This document shows positions 33,832-43,065 of a stretch of DNA of 64,000 nt, in pieces. Position 1 is the stretch's first letter. Each line of letters begins with the position of its first letter. The DNA lies in assembly GCF_902859705.1 (NCBI RefSeq), contig NZ_CADIJO010000009.1:62001-126000 (forward strand), read 5' to 3'. Under the pieces are notes generated by a model, which searched no databases, was not told where the DNA came from, and saw only the letters and a list, made by a program, of their open reading frames with translations. This DNA comes from Achromobacter deleyi (lineage in GTDB: Bacteria > Pseudomonadota > Gammaproteobacteria > Burkholderiales > Burkholderiaceae_B). The position numbers and the translations under genes are program-made.

Positions 33832-34815
33832 TCAGCGCGCCCGCGCCGCCAGCGACGTGCGCGCCAGGAACCGGTCGAACGCCGCCAGGAAAGCCGTTTC
33901 CACGGCGCTCAGCTTGCGCTGCTTGTGCCAGGTGAGGAACACGTCGATCTCGGCCACGCTGTCTTGCGGCGGCAGGCGCCGCAGTTCGCCGTTGACCACG
34001 TCCTGCGCAATCAGGTGTTCGGGCAGGAAGCTCAGACCGATGCCGGCCACCACCATGCGGCGCACTTCCTCCAGGTGCGGCGAGGTGCCGACGATGCGCC
34101 CGGTGAAGCCCTGCTGGTCCCGAAAGATGGTCAGCGGCGACAGCGTGTCGCCCAGCTGGTCGCTGGCGAAACAGACGAAATTCTGGTCCAGCAGGTCTTC
34201 GATGGCCACCCGCGGCCGCGTGAACAGCGGATGGCGCCGGCCGCACACCACCGCATATTGGTGGCGCAGGAACAGCTTGCGTTCCAGCGCCTCGACCGGC
34301 TTGCGGCACAGGCAGATCCCCAAGGCCGGCACACGCTTGGCCAGCGCGTCGAGAATATCGGCGCTGGGCTGCATTTCCATGTGGAATTCGACCTTGGGAT
34401 AGCGCTGGTGGAAGTCCGCCAGGAAATCGTCGTAGGGCGTGCTCTGGATGCGGCTCATCACCAGCAGCCTCAAGGTGCCGGCGACCTCGGCCTGGTCCTG
34501 CACGGCGGCGTTCTCGATGCGCGCCATGGTGCCGTACATGTCGCGGGCGATGGCGTAGATTTCCTCGCCCAGGCTGGTCAGGCGGAATTCGCCGTTGCGC
34601 CGGTGCAGCAGCACCCCGCCCACGGCGTCTTCCAGGCGTTTGAGCGCCTGGCTGACCGCCGGCTGGCTCAGGTGCAGGGCCTGTGCCGCCCGGCCCACGC
34701 CGCGCGCCTGCACCACGAACATGAAGGTGCGCAGCAGGTTCCAGTCCATGCGTTCGGGCGCCAGCGGCAAGGCGTTGGCGGGGCGGACGGCGGGGCGTTC
34801 AGTCAAGGCGGGCAT
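33832..34815 (-). CDS. LysR-family transcriptional regulator
   Basis: About 327 residues from ATG 34815; an in-frame TTG lies 12 bases upstream. The helix-turn-helix (MDWNLLRTFMFVVQARG, AAQALHLSQPAVSQALKRLED) is followed by a periplasmic-binding-fold effector domain with LRLLVMSRIQSTPYDDFLADF and GDTLSPLTIFRDQQGFTGRIV. It is clearly paralogous to the regulator at 51489-52454: both share LSPLTIFRDQ and SAVSQ/PAVSQALKRLED. It follows the deacetylase/MFS pair by 78 bp, so it probably regulates that module. Confidence 0.92.
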   Translation of the reverse strand: MPALTERPAVRPANALPLAPERMDWNLLRTFMFVVQARGVGRAAQALHLSQPAVSQALKRLEDAVGGVLLHRRNGEFRLTSLGEEIYAIARDMYGTMARIENAAVQDQAEVAGTLRLLVMSRIQSTPYDDFLADFHQRYPKVEFHMEMQPSADILDALAKRVPALGICLCRKPVEALERKLFLRHQYAVVCGRRHPLFTRPRVAIEDLLDQNFVCFASDQLGDTLSPLTIFRDQQGFTGRIVGTSPHLEEVRRMVVAGIGLSFLPEHLIAQDVVNGELRRLPPQDSVAEIDVFLTWHKQRKLSAVETAFLAAFDRFLARTSLAARAR

Positions 34816-34893
34816 GTGGGCGGACAAGAAGGCATTGGAGCGGACCGGGGCAGGCCGACAACCGGCCTGTCCGCCAAACCGGCCGCCAGGGGG

Positions 34894-35913
34894 TCAGGCG
34901 CCGGCCAATCCTGCGAAGAATCGCGCGGCGTTGGATTCCAGGCCCTCGATATAGTAGCCGCCTTCCTGCACGATCAAGGTGGGCAGTGCCAGGCTGCCGA
35001 CCTCGCGGCCCAGCCGCTCGAAGCCATCTTCCGTCACGGCCACCATCGCCTGCGGGTCCTTCTCGAAAATATCGAACCCCAGCGACAGCACCAGCACGTC
35101 GGGCTGGAACTTCTCGATGGCCGCACGCGCCTGGGCCAGGCGGTCGAAGAACACCGATTCGGGCGAACCGTGCGGCATCGGCAGATTCACGTTGTAGCCG
35201 TAGCCATCGCCCGCGCCGCGCTCGTCTTCAAAGCCGGCCACCACCGGGTAGAAGTTCTCGGGATCGCCGTGGATCGACACGTACAGCACATCGTTGCGTT
35301 CATAGAAGATGTCCTGGATACCTTGGCCGTGGTGCATGTCGGTATCCAGGATCGCCACGCGGCCGTACTTGCCGCGCAGGCGCTGGGCGGCAATGGCGGC
35401 GTTGTTCAGGTAGCAGAAGCCGCCCGCCGCATCGCGCCGGGCGTGGTGGCCGGGCGGACGGCAGATGGCGTAGGCATGGCGGTCGCCCGCCGCGATGCGG
35501 TCGGCGGCGGCCACGGCGCATTGCGCCGACCAATAGGCCGACCGCCAGGTGTTCGGCCCCACCGGGCAGCTGCCGTCGGCCAGGTAGCGCGCCGCCTGCG
35601 CCAGCACGCCGCGCAGCGCGTTGGGTTCGCGCACGAAGACGTTGGACACGACCTCGTCGCCCCAGTCCTCGGGCAGCTTTTTCCAGTCGGCATGGGCGTT
35701 CTGCAGGAACTGCAGGTAGGCTGGCGTGTGCACCGCGGCCAGCGGCTCGGTGCCGTGGTCGGCAGGCGCCTGCACGTCAAAGCCCAGGTGGCGGGCGGCC
35801 TGCGCCAGCGCGTCCAGGCGCGACGGCACTTCCTGCGGCGTGCGCATCTTGCCGCGCGAGAAGTAGGTCTGCGGATGGTGCAGTTTCTGGTCGTCGTGGA
35901 AAAACGCCTTCAT
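34894..35913 (-). CDS. histone deacetylase-fold amidohydrolase, acetylpolyamine amidohydrolase type
   Basis: 339 residues from ATG 35913 (AAGGGG upstream). The class II-like deacetylase motifs are complete: RPPGHHARRDAAGGFCYLNN, ILDTDMHHGQGIQDIFYE (zinc Asp and His), SIHGDPENFYP, SLGFDIFEKDP and QEGGYYIEGL with the catalytic Tyr. N-terminal FFHDDQKLHHPQTYFSRG is typical of acetylpolyamine amidohydrolases, which remove acetyl groups from N-acetylated polyamines. Its start overlaps the MFS stop by four bases, tying uptake to deacetylation. Confidence 0.9.
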   Translation of the reverse strand: MKAFFHDDQKLHHPQTYFSRGKMRTPQEVPSRLDALAQAARHLGFDVQAPADHGTEPLAAVHTPAYLQFLQNAHADWKKLPEDWGDEVVSNVFVREPNALRGVLAQAARYLADGSCPVGPNTWRSAYWSAQCAVAAADRIAAGDRHAYAICRPPGHHARRDAAGGFCYLNNAAIAAQRLRGKYGRVAILDTDMHHGQGIQDIFYERNDVLYVSIHGDPENFYPVVAGFEDERGAGDGYGYNVNLPMPHGSPESVFFDRLAQARAAIEKFQPDVLVLSLGFDIFEKDPQAMVAVTEDGFERLGREVGSLALPTLIVQEGGYYIEGLESNAARFFAGLAGA

Positions 35914-37253
35914 GCTTGTTGCCCCTTCAGTTGGAATTGAACGCGGCGCTGGCCGTAGGCCCCCAGCAATAGCACGGATACCAGCGACAGAAGCGAAATC
36001 CCCGAGAACAGCAGCGCCAGCGGCCACCACTGGCCCTTGAAATTCTCGGCCAGCACCGTGCCCAGCATCGGCGTCAGGCCGCCGAAGATCGCGCCCGACA
36101 GCTGATAGGCCATCGAAATGCCGGTATAGCGGATCGCCGTGGGAAAGCTGTCGCTGACAAAGCCCGCAATCACCGCATAGTAGGCGCCCATGAACAGCAC
36201 CGCCACGCCGATCCCCAGCGTGATCGACGAAAGCGACCCCATGTCCACCAGGTTGAACATCGCGTACGGCGTGAAGATCGACACCAGCGAAGTGAACGCC
36301 AGGAACCGCAGATTGCCCACGCGGCTGGCGATGTAGGCGGCCAGCGGCGTGATGAAGAACTGCATGATCGACACCACCAGCAGGCAGTCCAGGATCACCG
36401 CGCGGTTCAGGCCCACGTACTGCGTGGTGTAGGCGATCATGAACGTGCTGGTGAAATAGAACCCCGCAATGCCCAGCACATTGGCGCCCACCGCCATCGC
36501 CAGCAGCTTGGGCGCGCCGGTCAGCACTTGCGCCAGCGGGGCGCGTTCGGGTTTGGTGTGTTGAGGCTGCTTTTGCTTCGCGGCCCGGGCCTGCTTTTCT
36601 TCCAGGAAATCAGGCGATTCGTTCACGCTCAGGCGAATCACGAAGCCCACCGCCAGCAGCACGGCCGAGAACAGGAACGGCACGCGCCAGCCCCACGACA
36701 GGAAGGCCTCGTCGTCCAGCCCCGTCACCAGCTTGAACATCAGCATCGACAGGATCAGGCCGGCCGGGCTGCCCAGCTGCGCGAACGACGCGAAGAAGGT
36801 GCGCTTGCTCTTGTCGGGCGAATGCTCGCCCGCCATCAGCACCGCGCCGCCCCATTCACCGCCCACCGCCACGCCTTGCACGATGCGCAAGAGCACCAGC
36901 AGGATCGGCGCCCAGACGCCGATCGACGCGTAGGTTGGCAACAGGCCGATCAGCACGGTCACCGTGCCCATCATCAGCAGGGTGATGACCAGCGATTTCT
37001 TGCGCCCGATGCGGTCGCCGATATGCCCGAAGATCGCGCCGCCCAGCGGCCGCGCAAAAAAGCCCACGGCAAAGGTGCCGAACGCGGCCAGCGTGCCGTA
37101 GAAGCCCGTGGCCGATGGAAAGAACAGTTTGCCGAACACCAGCGCGGCGGCGGTGGCGTAGATATAGAAGTCGTACCACTCGATCATGGTGCCGACGAAA
37201 GCGGCCGTGGACGCGCGCACCGGCTGGTGGCCCGTCTTGGAATTTCCCCTCAT
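35910..37253 (-). CDS. MFS transporter, metabolite:H+ symporter (MHS/ShiA-ProP type)
   Basis: 447 residues, 12 predicted helices. The MHS-type opening STAAFVGTMIEWYDFYIYATA leads to GHIGDRIGRKKSL (the MFS loop 2-3 motif), VQGVAVGGEWGGAVLMAGE and SPDKSKRTFFASFAQLGSP. Coupled to the deacetylase gene, so the cargo may be an acetylated amine or a carboxylate. Paralogous to the transporter at 49992-51308. Confidence 0.92.
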   Translation of the reverse strand: MRGNSKTGHQPVRASTAAFVGTMIEWYDFYIYATAAALVFGKLFFPSATGFYGTLAAFGTFAVGFFARPLGGAIFGHIGDRIGRKKSLVITLLMMGTVTVLIGLLPTYASIGVWAPILLVLLRIVQGVAVGGEWGGAVLMAGEHSPDKSKRTFFASFAQLGSPAGLILSMLMFKLVTGLDDEAFLSWGWRVPFLFSAVLLAVGFVIRLSVNESPDFLEEKQARAAKQKQPQHTKPERAPLAQVLTGAPKLLAMAVGANVLGIAGFYFTSTFMIAYTTQYVGLNRAVILDCLLVVSIMQFFITPLAAYIASRVGNLRFLAFTSLVSIFTPYAMFNLVDMGSLSSITLGIGVAVLFMGAYYAVIAGFVSDSFPTAIRYTGISMAYQLSGAIFGGLTPMLGTVLAENFKGQWWPLALLFSGISLLSLVSVLLLGAYGQRRVQFQLKGQQA

Positions 37254-37736
37254 GTTTATCTCTCTGAAATGGGTTGAGGTTTGCTGCGTCAGTCGTTATA
37301 CGCGCGGCCCCGCCATAAGAAAAATTCTGAATTCTTATTCGCGAAATTCAGCGAATTTATGAGTGAAAACCCTAGGTTTGACCGAAGATGGTTGAATTTG
37401 TCGAAGGGCGCCGGGTTAGGGGCGGACCGGGTCAGCCTTCTGACCGAGGCCGGCGCTCAAGGAGGGCGGTCGGTCTTGCCCACCCCGGAATAAGAAACCC
37501 AAGTCTTTGATAATTAACGATTCTTGACACGGATTTGTGCAATTGTTCACCCGAAATTCCCGCTGTCCTTGTCCTGAATCAAGGGACGGTTCATCAGGGT
37601 TTGTACCTATCAAATGCTAGCGCTAACGTGGTCTCAGTGCTGACGTTGGTCGCTACACACGCGTGCACAGCAGCAACGTGCTCATCCCCCCTGACTGACG
37701 TCGGTTGTCATCAACGACTTCAATCAGGAGCCCATC
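37254..37736. promoter_or_regulatory. divergent regulatory region between MFS and autotransporter genes
   Basis: 483 bp without a supported gene. Near the MFS gene, ATAAGAA (37315-37321) pairs with TTCTTAT (37332-37338), next to TTCGCGAA (37338-37345). A consensus -35 TTGACA lies at 37524-37529 without a convincing -10. Near the autotransporter, GCTAACGTGGTC (37622-37633) is followed by GCTGACGTTGGTC (37639-37651) and two weaker ACGT-centred copies up to about 37710, suggestive of tandem regulator half-sites. AGGAG near 37726 precedes the ATG. Confidence 0.45.
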
Positions 37737-40700
37737 ATGAGATGCGCAGACCAGGAAGGTGGATGTAGCAAGGCGGGAACGAACGGACGCAAGACGGCAG
37801 AGAGGAGGGTGACGCGCGCCGCGCGGGCTCAACACGGAAACCGTCAGGCGCGCCGCTTGATTTCCCGCCTGGCTCCCCTGACGGTCGCGCTGTTTGCCGC
37901 CTTCGCCGCCATGCCGGTGTTGGCGCAGGAAGTGCCGCAAGGCACCTACACCGAACCCTTCCAGGTGCGTGACGGTGAAGAAAAAGTCTTTGTCGGCGGC
38001 ACGATCATCAACCCGACCCCGCCGTATCCGGCCCAGATGGGCGGCACCGGCATCCAGGTCATCGGCGGCAGCGCCATCCTGGACCCGTCGCGCGGCGATG
38101 GCAGCCCCATCCGCATCAACGTCAGCGGCAACGCCATCGACGGCCTGTACGTGCGCAGCGGCGGCAAGATCGAGGTCAAGGCCGGCGGCACCTACATCCA
38201 CGCGGGCGGCGGCGACGTGCGCGGCATCTACAACGTGGGCACCGGCGCCGCGGCGTCGGAATTCGACGGCACCAACGTCTACGTCACCACCGACTTCTTC
38301 GATTCCCACGCCTTGCGCTCATTCGGCGTGCAGGCCACGACCGTGCTGCACGATTCCACCCTGACTACGCTGCAGGACAACTCCAAGGGCGTCGAGCTGT
38401 GGCAGGGCGCGGGCGCAGAACTGAACCAGGTCGACATCCAGACGCGCGGCGACACCGCCTACGGCATTCATGTGCTGGACAGCGCCCGGATCACGACGAA
38501 CGGCGGCTCCGTCACCACCGAAGGCGCCACCAGCTACGGCGTGCTGGTGCAAAGCCAGGGCGCCTACACCGGCGACGGCACCCGCATCCATACCCAGGGT
38601 GCCGGGGCGGTCGGCGTCTATGTGAACAGCAATGGCGTGTTCCAGGGCAACAATATGTGGATCCAGTCCGACCAGAGCTACGGCGTCTACGTCAGTGGCG
38701 GCCAGGTCGGCCTGGTGGGCACGACCATCAACGGGGTCAAGGACGGCACCTACGGCCTGTTCGCCACGTCCTCGGCGCCCGTCACGATCCAGGGCGGCGC
38801 GGTGCAGACGCAAGGCAACAATGCGGTGGCCGTGCGCGTGCAGTCCGGGTCCGTCGCCGACATCGACGGCGCCTACGTGCACACGGTGGGGCAGGCCTCC
38901 CACGGCGTGCACGTGGAAGGCTGGGGCACCGTCAACCTGGGCCGCCATGACGGCACGGGCACCCTGGTCAGCACCGAAGGCGACGGCGCCGACGCCGTGC
39001 GCGTGTCGCCCAATGCCACGCGCTTTTCCGCTACCGGCGCCACCTTGCACGCCGCGGGCCCCAACGCCCAGGGCCTGCACCTGACCGGCACCGCAGGCGC
39101 CGCCGCCCAGGTCTTTGACCTGACCGATTCGGCCATCGCGTCCGACCAGGCCGACGGCATCCACCTGACTGGCGGCCCGGCCGTCATCAACCTGACCGGC
39201 TCGTCCGTCACCGGCGGCAACGCCGCCTTCAACATCGGCGCCGACGCGCCGGGGCAGGCCGACATCGTGGCCAGCGGCTCACTCATCGACGGCCGCGTGC
39301 TGACCCAGGCCGGCAGCACCACAAACCTGAACCTGGCAGACGGCAGCACCTGGCAAGTCACCGGCGACTCGGTCGTGACCACGCTGGTCAACGTCGACAG
39401 CCTGGTGAACCTGCGCGCCGCCGCAGACGTGGCCGCCAACCCGACCCGCGCCGCGTCCTACCACGTGGTGCAGGTCACCGGCGACTACCGCGGCGACAAC
39501 GGCGCCCTGGGCGTGAACACCTACCTGAACGCCGGCGGCGCGCTGGCCGACCAGCACACCGACCGCCTGCTGATCGTGGGCGACGCGTCCGGCACCACCT
39601 ATGTGCAGGTCACCCCCGTGGCCGGCAGCCCCGGCGGCCTCACCACGCCCGACGGTTCGCTGGGCGCGCACGAAGGCATCTCGCTGGTGCAGGTCGGCGG
39701 GCACTCCACCGCCCAGGCCTTCGCGCTGCCCGGCGGCTACGCCGTCACGCACGATTCGCCCTACGCCTACCACCTGTACGCCTATGGACCCGGCTCGGAA
39801 AACGGCGCCGCCGATGCGTCGCAATCGCTGGTGGGCAACGGCGACAGCTTCTGGGACTATCGCCTGCAAAGCGCCTACGTCACGCCCGAAGGCCCGGTGG
39901 ATCCCGGCGGCGGCCCCGGCGGCAGCCCCAGCGTGCCGTCCGATGCACGCCCAGCCGTCGCACCGCAAGTCGCCAGCTACCTCACGGCGCCCATCGCCTT
40001 GCAGTACGCCACCATCGCCGACCTGGACTCGCTGCACCGCCGCCTGGGTGAAATCCGCGACGACCGCCAACTGACGCGCGACCAGGGCCCGGGGGAATTC
40101 TTCTTCCGCGCCTACGGCGGCGACTTCAGCTACAACAGCAACCGCGGCTTCAAGCAGTACGGCTACGACGCCGACGGCGACTACAGCGCCATCCAGCTGG
40201 GCGGCAACCTGCTCAGGCTGCGCGACGACCACGGCACCTGGCGCTTTGGCGCGGCGGGCACCCTGGGCTGGCTGAACTTCACGCCCGACGCCGTCGACGG
40301 CCACAGCAAGGGCAAGGCCGACATCTACCGCCTGTCCGGCTACGCCACCTACCAGAGCCAGCAGGGCTGGTACGTCGACAGCATTCTGTCCGTCGGCCGC
40401 TTTGACGGCAGCATCGCCACCGACGCGCGCGGCAAGGCCATGGACCTGCGCGGCTACAGCTACGCCACGTCGGTCGAAGCCGGCTACCCCATCGCCCTGA
40501 GCCGCGGCTTCATCCTGGAACCGCAAGCCCAGGTCATCGCCCAACGCCTGACCTTCGACCGCCGCAGCGACGTCGACGGGCTGGACGTGGACATCGGCTC
40601 GCAGAACCAGGTCACCGGCCGCTTGGGCGTGCGGCTGACGCGCCCGTTCGAACTCAACCGCGGCATCCTCACGCCGTACCTGGGCCTGGATGTGGTACAC

Positions 40701-40907
40701 GGCTTTGTCGGCGGCAGCGACGTGCGTGTCGGCGACGTGCGCTTTGACACGGGCAAGTACGGCGACGCCATGCGGCTGTCCATCGGCGCCACCGGCACCG
40801 TCACCGAGCAATTCTCGCTCTACGGCGAAGTGGCGCGGCAGGAAGACATCGGCAGCGCCGGGGTGCAGTCGTGGATGTTCAACGGCGGCATTCGGTACTT
40901 GTTCTGA
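37737..40907 (+). CDS. autotransporter with pertactin-like passenger and C-terminal beta-barrel (type V secretion)
   Basis: 1056 residues. A long, basic 63-residue leader (ARRLISRLAPLTVALFAAFA ending VLA/QE) is the extended signal peptide of many autotransporters. The passenger, about residues 64-715, is Gly/Ser/Thr-rich with beta-helix-like repeats (GVYVNSNGVFQGNNMW, GVHVEGWGTVNLGR). A Pro/Gly linker near residue 720 (PVDPGGGPGG) leads to the pertactin-family region and a barrel from about 780, ending GIRYLF with the C-terminal aromatic needed for outer-membrane insertion. No RGD or protease triad was noticed. Likely an adhesin or other surface factor; the specific role is unknown. Confidence 0.93.
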   Translation: MRCADQEGGCSKAGTNGRKTAERRVTRAARAQHGNRQARRLISRLAPLTVALFAAFAAMPVLAQEVPQGTYTEPFQVRDGEEKVFVGGTIINPTPPYPAQMGGTGIQVIGGSAILDPSRGDGSPIRINVSGNAIDGLYVRSGGKIEVKAGGTYIHAGGGDVRGIYNVGTGAAASEFDGTNVYVTTDFFDSHALRSFGVQATTVLHDSTLTTLQDNSKGVELWQGAGAELNQVDIQTRGDTAYGIHVLDSARITTNGGSVTTEGATSYGVLVQSQGAYTGDGTRIHTQGAGAVGVYVNSNGVFQGNNMWIQSDQSYGVYVSGGQVGLVGTTINGVKDGTYGLFATSSAPVTIQGGAVQTQGNNAVAVRVQSGSVADIDGAYVHTVGQASHGVHVEGWGTVNLGRHDGTGTLVSTEGDGADAVRVSPNATRFSATGATLHAAGPNAQGLHLTGTAGAAAQVFDLTDSAIASDQADGIHLTGGPAVINLTGSSVTGGNAAFNIGADAPGQADIVASGSLIDGRVLTQAGSTTNLNLADGSTWQVTGDSVVTTLVNVDSLVNLRAAADVAANPTRAASYHVVQVTGDYRGDNGALGVNTYLNAGGALADQHTDRLLIVGDASGTTYVQVTPVAGSPGGLTTPDGSLGAHEGISLVQVGGHSTAQAFALPGGYAVTHDSPYAYHLYAYGPGSENGAADASQSLVGNGDSFWDYRLQSAYVTPEGPVDPGGGPGGSPSVPSDARPAVAPQVASYLTAPIALQYATIADLDSLHRRLGEIRDDRQLTRDQGPGEFFFRAYGGDFSYNSNRGFKQYGYDADGDYSAIQLGGNLLRLRDDHGTWRFGAAGTLGWLNFTPDAVDGHSKGKADIYRLSGYATYQSQQGWYVDSILSVGRFDGSIATDARGKAMDLRGYSYATSVEAGYPIALSRGFILEPQAQVIAQRLTFDRRSDVDGLDVDIGSQNQVTGRLGVRLTRPFELNRGILTPYLGLDVVHGFVGGSDVRVGDVRFDTGKYGDAMRLSIGATGTVTEQFSLYGEVARQEDIGSAGVQSWMFNGGIRYLF

Positions 40908-40914
40908 AGGGTGG

Positions 40915-40932
40915 GGCGGCGGTTGCGCCGCC
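40915..40932 (+). terminator. GC-rich hairpin downstream of the autotransporter
   Basis: GGCGGCG (40915-40921), loop GTTG, CGCCGCC (40926-40932), starting eight bases after the autotransporter stop. Only TTGATT follows, so it is a weak terminator alone. Confidence 0.4.
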
Positions 40933-40945
40933 TTGATTGCACGAT

Positions 40946-40968
40946 AGCCCGGCCATGGCCGGGCTTTT
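40946..40968. terminator. intrinsic terminator downstream of the autotransporter
   Basis: A perfect 20-bp palindrome, AGCCCGGCCATGGCCGGGCT (40946-40965), is followed by three more T residues (TTTT counting its last base) on the plus strand, giving a stem-loop with a short U tract. It lies 39 bp past the autotransporter stop and ends the transcript before the convergent gene at 41966-41037. Confidence 0.75.
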
Positions 40969-41036
40969 CCGTGAGGCTTGCTCAATGAGTGTCGGTCCGC
41001 GCGCACCGCTTGGACAGGGACTTGCAACGGCAGCCC

Positions 41037-41966
41037 TCATTGCCCACCTGCGGGCTTGAACGCCAGCCGATCGACAACCGCCCCGGTATGAAAATCCACA
41101 ATCTCGCCGCCATGCGTCAATAGCCGATCGCCAAACCAATCCGACGCCAGCCGTGCCGGCGGCCCGCGATGGCGCAGGATGGCGTTGTCGACCGCGCCGG
41201 TACGGGCATCGATGACCAGGTCTTCGCCCCAGTTGCTGCGCGGCGTCTCTGACAGGGGCAGGCAAAGGTAGGTGCCGTCTTCATTGAAGTAGATGTTGCC
41301 GGCGCGCACTTCGCCGTACTCGCCGATATCGCGCGACCAGCGCACCGCGCCGTAGCGGTCGCAGCACAGCAGGCGGTTGTTGGCGGCCGTGGCGAACAAG
41401 GTCTCGCCGTCTCGGGCGAAGCGCACCCGCGCCACTTTTTCGCCCAACGGGAGTTTGACTTTTTGAACGTCGCCGCTGCGGCAGTCGACGGCCAGCACCG
41501 AGTCTTTCGCGCGTTCGTCCGGGGCCCACAAGCGGCCATCGAAGGGGTCCACATCGCCGAAGCGGGCGTCGAGATCGCGAGCGATGGGGTCGCTGCATTC
41601 GCCGCTGTCCAGGTCGATCACCACGGGGCGGCGCTTGCCATTGAAGACGCTGACCAGGGCAAAACGGCCAGACGGGTCAAAGCGCGACCAGAACGACAGG
41701 AACTTGTCGGTCTGGTGGGCGACGTTGCCGTTGGCTACGAAGGTCAGGCGGGTGCGACTGGCGTTGCGCACGGTCACCCAGTCGGCCGAGGCCAAGGCCA
41801 GGGCATTGCCGTCGCGGGCCACATCATTGACGACGTCGCTGGCCTGCGCGCCGGGTACGGCCGACAACTGGCCGCTGGCAAGGTCGTACCTGGCCAGCCC
41901 GGGCTGGGGCAGGAAACGATCGGTCTGGTCGAAGAACACCAAACGGCGGCGCACATCTATGTACAT
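41037..41966 (-). CDS. beta-propeller-like hypothetical protein
   Basis: 309 residues with no signal peptide or membrane helix. Repeating segments of about 40-45 residues look like propeller blades: YDLASGQLSAVPG, RFALVSVFNGKRRPVVIDLDSG, DGRLWAPDERAKDSVLAVDC and RFARDGETLFATAANNRLLCC. The pattern of small-GD/DxxG turns suits a WD40/YVTN-type fold. No catalytic motif is evident and I do not recognise the family. Convergent with the autotransporter. Confidence 0.65.
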   Translation of the reverse strand: MYIDVRRRLVFFDQTDRFLPQPGLARYDLASGQLSAVPGAQASDVVNDVARDGNALALASADWVTVRNASRTRLTFVANGNVAHQTDKFLSFWSRFDPSGRFALVSVFNGKRRPVVIDLDSGECSDPIARDLDARFGDVDPFDGRLWAPDERAKDSVLAVDCRSGDVQKVKLPLGEKVARVRFARDGETLFATAANNRLLCCDRYGAVRWSRDIGEYGEVRAGNIYFNEDGTYLCLPLSETPRSNWGEDLVIDARTGAVDNAILRHRGPPARLASDWFGDRLLTHGGEIVDFHTGAVVDRLAFKPAGGQ

Positions 41967-42079
41967 CTCGGACTCCAGCGGGGGGGCAGGGCAGCACTAT
42001 ATCGCTTGCCGCCTGCGCACAGTCGGGCTGGACACACCGGACCAGTGCGGTGCCAACGACCCCCGCCTGATTTTCTACG

Positions 42080-42382
42080 TCACGTTTGTACCCGCACACC
42101 GCACTGACCGCAAAAACTCGCCCCCGGCGTGAGGGCGGCTTTGCATTGCGGACAAGCAGCCAGGACCAACGATGCCCCGCATTGCCCGCAGTACCGGCCG
42201 CCCGCGGCTTGCGATGCGCCACAGGCACTGCAGCGGGCGGTGGACTGCCCGGGCGCGACGTTTGCCGGCGCATCGCCTTGCGCCGGATAGCGGCCATGGC
42301 GTTGGCCGTGGCCGCCGCCATGAGAATCTTGACCGTGGTGGCTGCCATAGGCGCCGCCCAGAAGTTGCTTAAATAGGCCCAT
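42080..42382 (-). CDS. small protein with two C-terminal zinc ribbons
   Basis: 100 residues from ATG 42382 (GLFKQLLGGAYG); an upstream extension to 42454 is not supported. A Gly/His-rich stretch (SHHGQDSHGGGHGQRHGR) is followed by two zinc ribbons, CSACG-CGQCG and CPQC-CGQCG, the second ending almost at the C-terminus. The His-rich segment might bind metal. Unknown function. Confidence 0.75.
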   Translation of the reverse strand: MGLFKQLLGGAYGSHHGQDSHGGGHGQRHGRYPAQGDAPANVAPGQSTARCSACGASQAAGGRYCGQCGASLVLAACPQCKAALTPGASFCGQCGVRVQT

Positions 42383-42690
42383 GTTCGGACTCCCGTTCGC
42401 CTTGCGGCATTGATCTGGGCTCGATTCAAAAGCATGAAGTAACTTTAGGGTCAATGGGGCTCAAACACTCAGTGACCAGGCCGTTGCGCGGGTCGGGGTT
42501 GTCTGTGCACAGGGCTTGGTTCGCGTCTTGAAACGCCGGTCATCGAACAATCGGAAATTTCCCACAAAGCGGCGACAGGGATTCGTCTAGAGTTTTGTGC
42601 AGCCAGCCCCGCAGCCAGATGCTTCGCGCCAGCCAGGCTGACGAGGCCCCCCGCTCGCCCTCCAAGCAAACCCCCGGTCAGATCCCGCCG
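42383..42690. other. intergenic region, no supported gene
   Basis: 308 bp between divergent small genes. No clear promoter, terminator or symmetric site was seen. The frame of the 42691 gene is open from 42595, but that part does not look coding. Confidence 0.4.
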
Positions 42691-42885
42691 ATGAGTGTCT
42701 TGTTTCTTATTGCCGTTGCCATCTCACTGATCGCCTATTGCGCGGCTTGGCGGCTTGCCATTGCGGCCAGGGCAAAAATCTTCATGTTTTCGCTGTTGAC
42801 GATCCTGGCTTTTTTCTCGGTGTTGGCGATCCAGGTGGGGGGCAGCACGCCGCAAGGGGCGATTGCCGTACACCCGGAATATTGA
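42691..42885 (+). CDS. possible small membrane protein
   Basis: 64 residues from ATG 42691, with two hydrophobic segments (SVLFLIAVAISLIAYCAAW and KIFMFSLLTILAFFSVLAI) separated by a short basic turn. No clear ribosome-binding site. Could be a real two-helix protein or a chance frame in low-constraint DNA. Confidence 0.4.
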   Translation: MSVLFLIAVAISLIAYCAAWRLAIAARAKIFMFSLLTILAFFSVLAIQVGGSTPQGAIAVHPEY

Positions 42886-43065
42886 TTTCGGATTCAATGA
42901 ACCGCGACACCGCACAAGAAAAAAACACCTGAAGCATTCCCGGCGGCCATGCAGGGCCCCCTGGAAAGGTTGGAAGCCGCGGCCAATCACAGGGTAAAGT
43001 TTCGGACTACGCTTTGACGAAAGCCTGACCGTCCAAACCAACACGCCCTACGTCCGGAGACCCCC

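Noticed and set aside
37281..37613. Small frames in the MFS/autotransporter intergenic region
   Set aside because: No ribosome-binding sites, no conserved-looking sequence, and the region has regulatory features.
2215..37629. Similar 15-base words (TGCTAGC-NN-TAACGT) upstream of the transglutaminase operon (2215) and the autotransporter (37615)
   Set aside because: By rough estimate, 15-base matches with two mismatches recur many times by chance in a window this size; without a third copy I do not claim a shared site.
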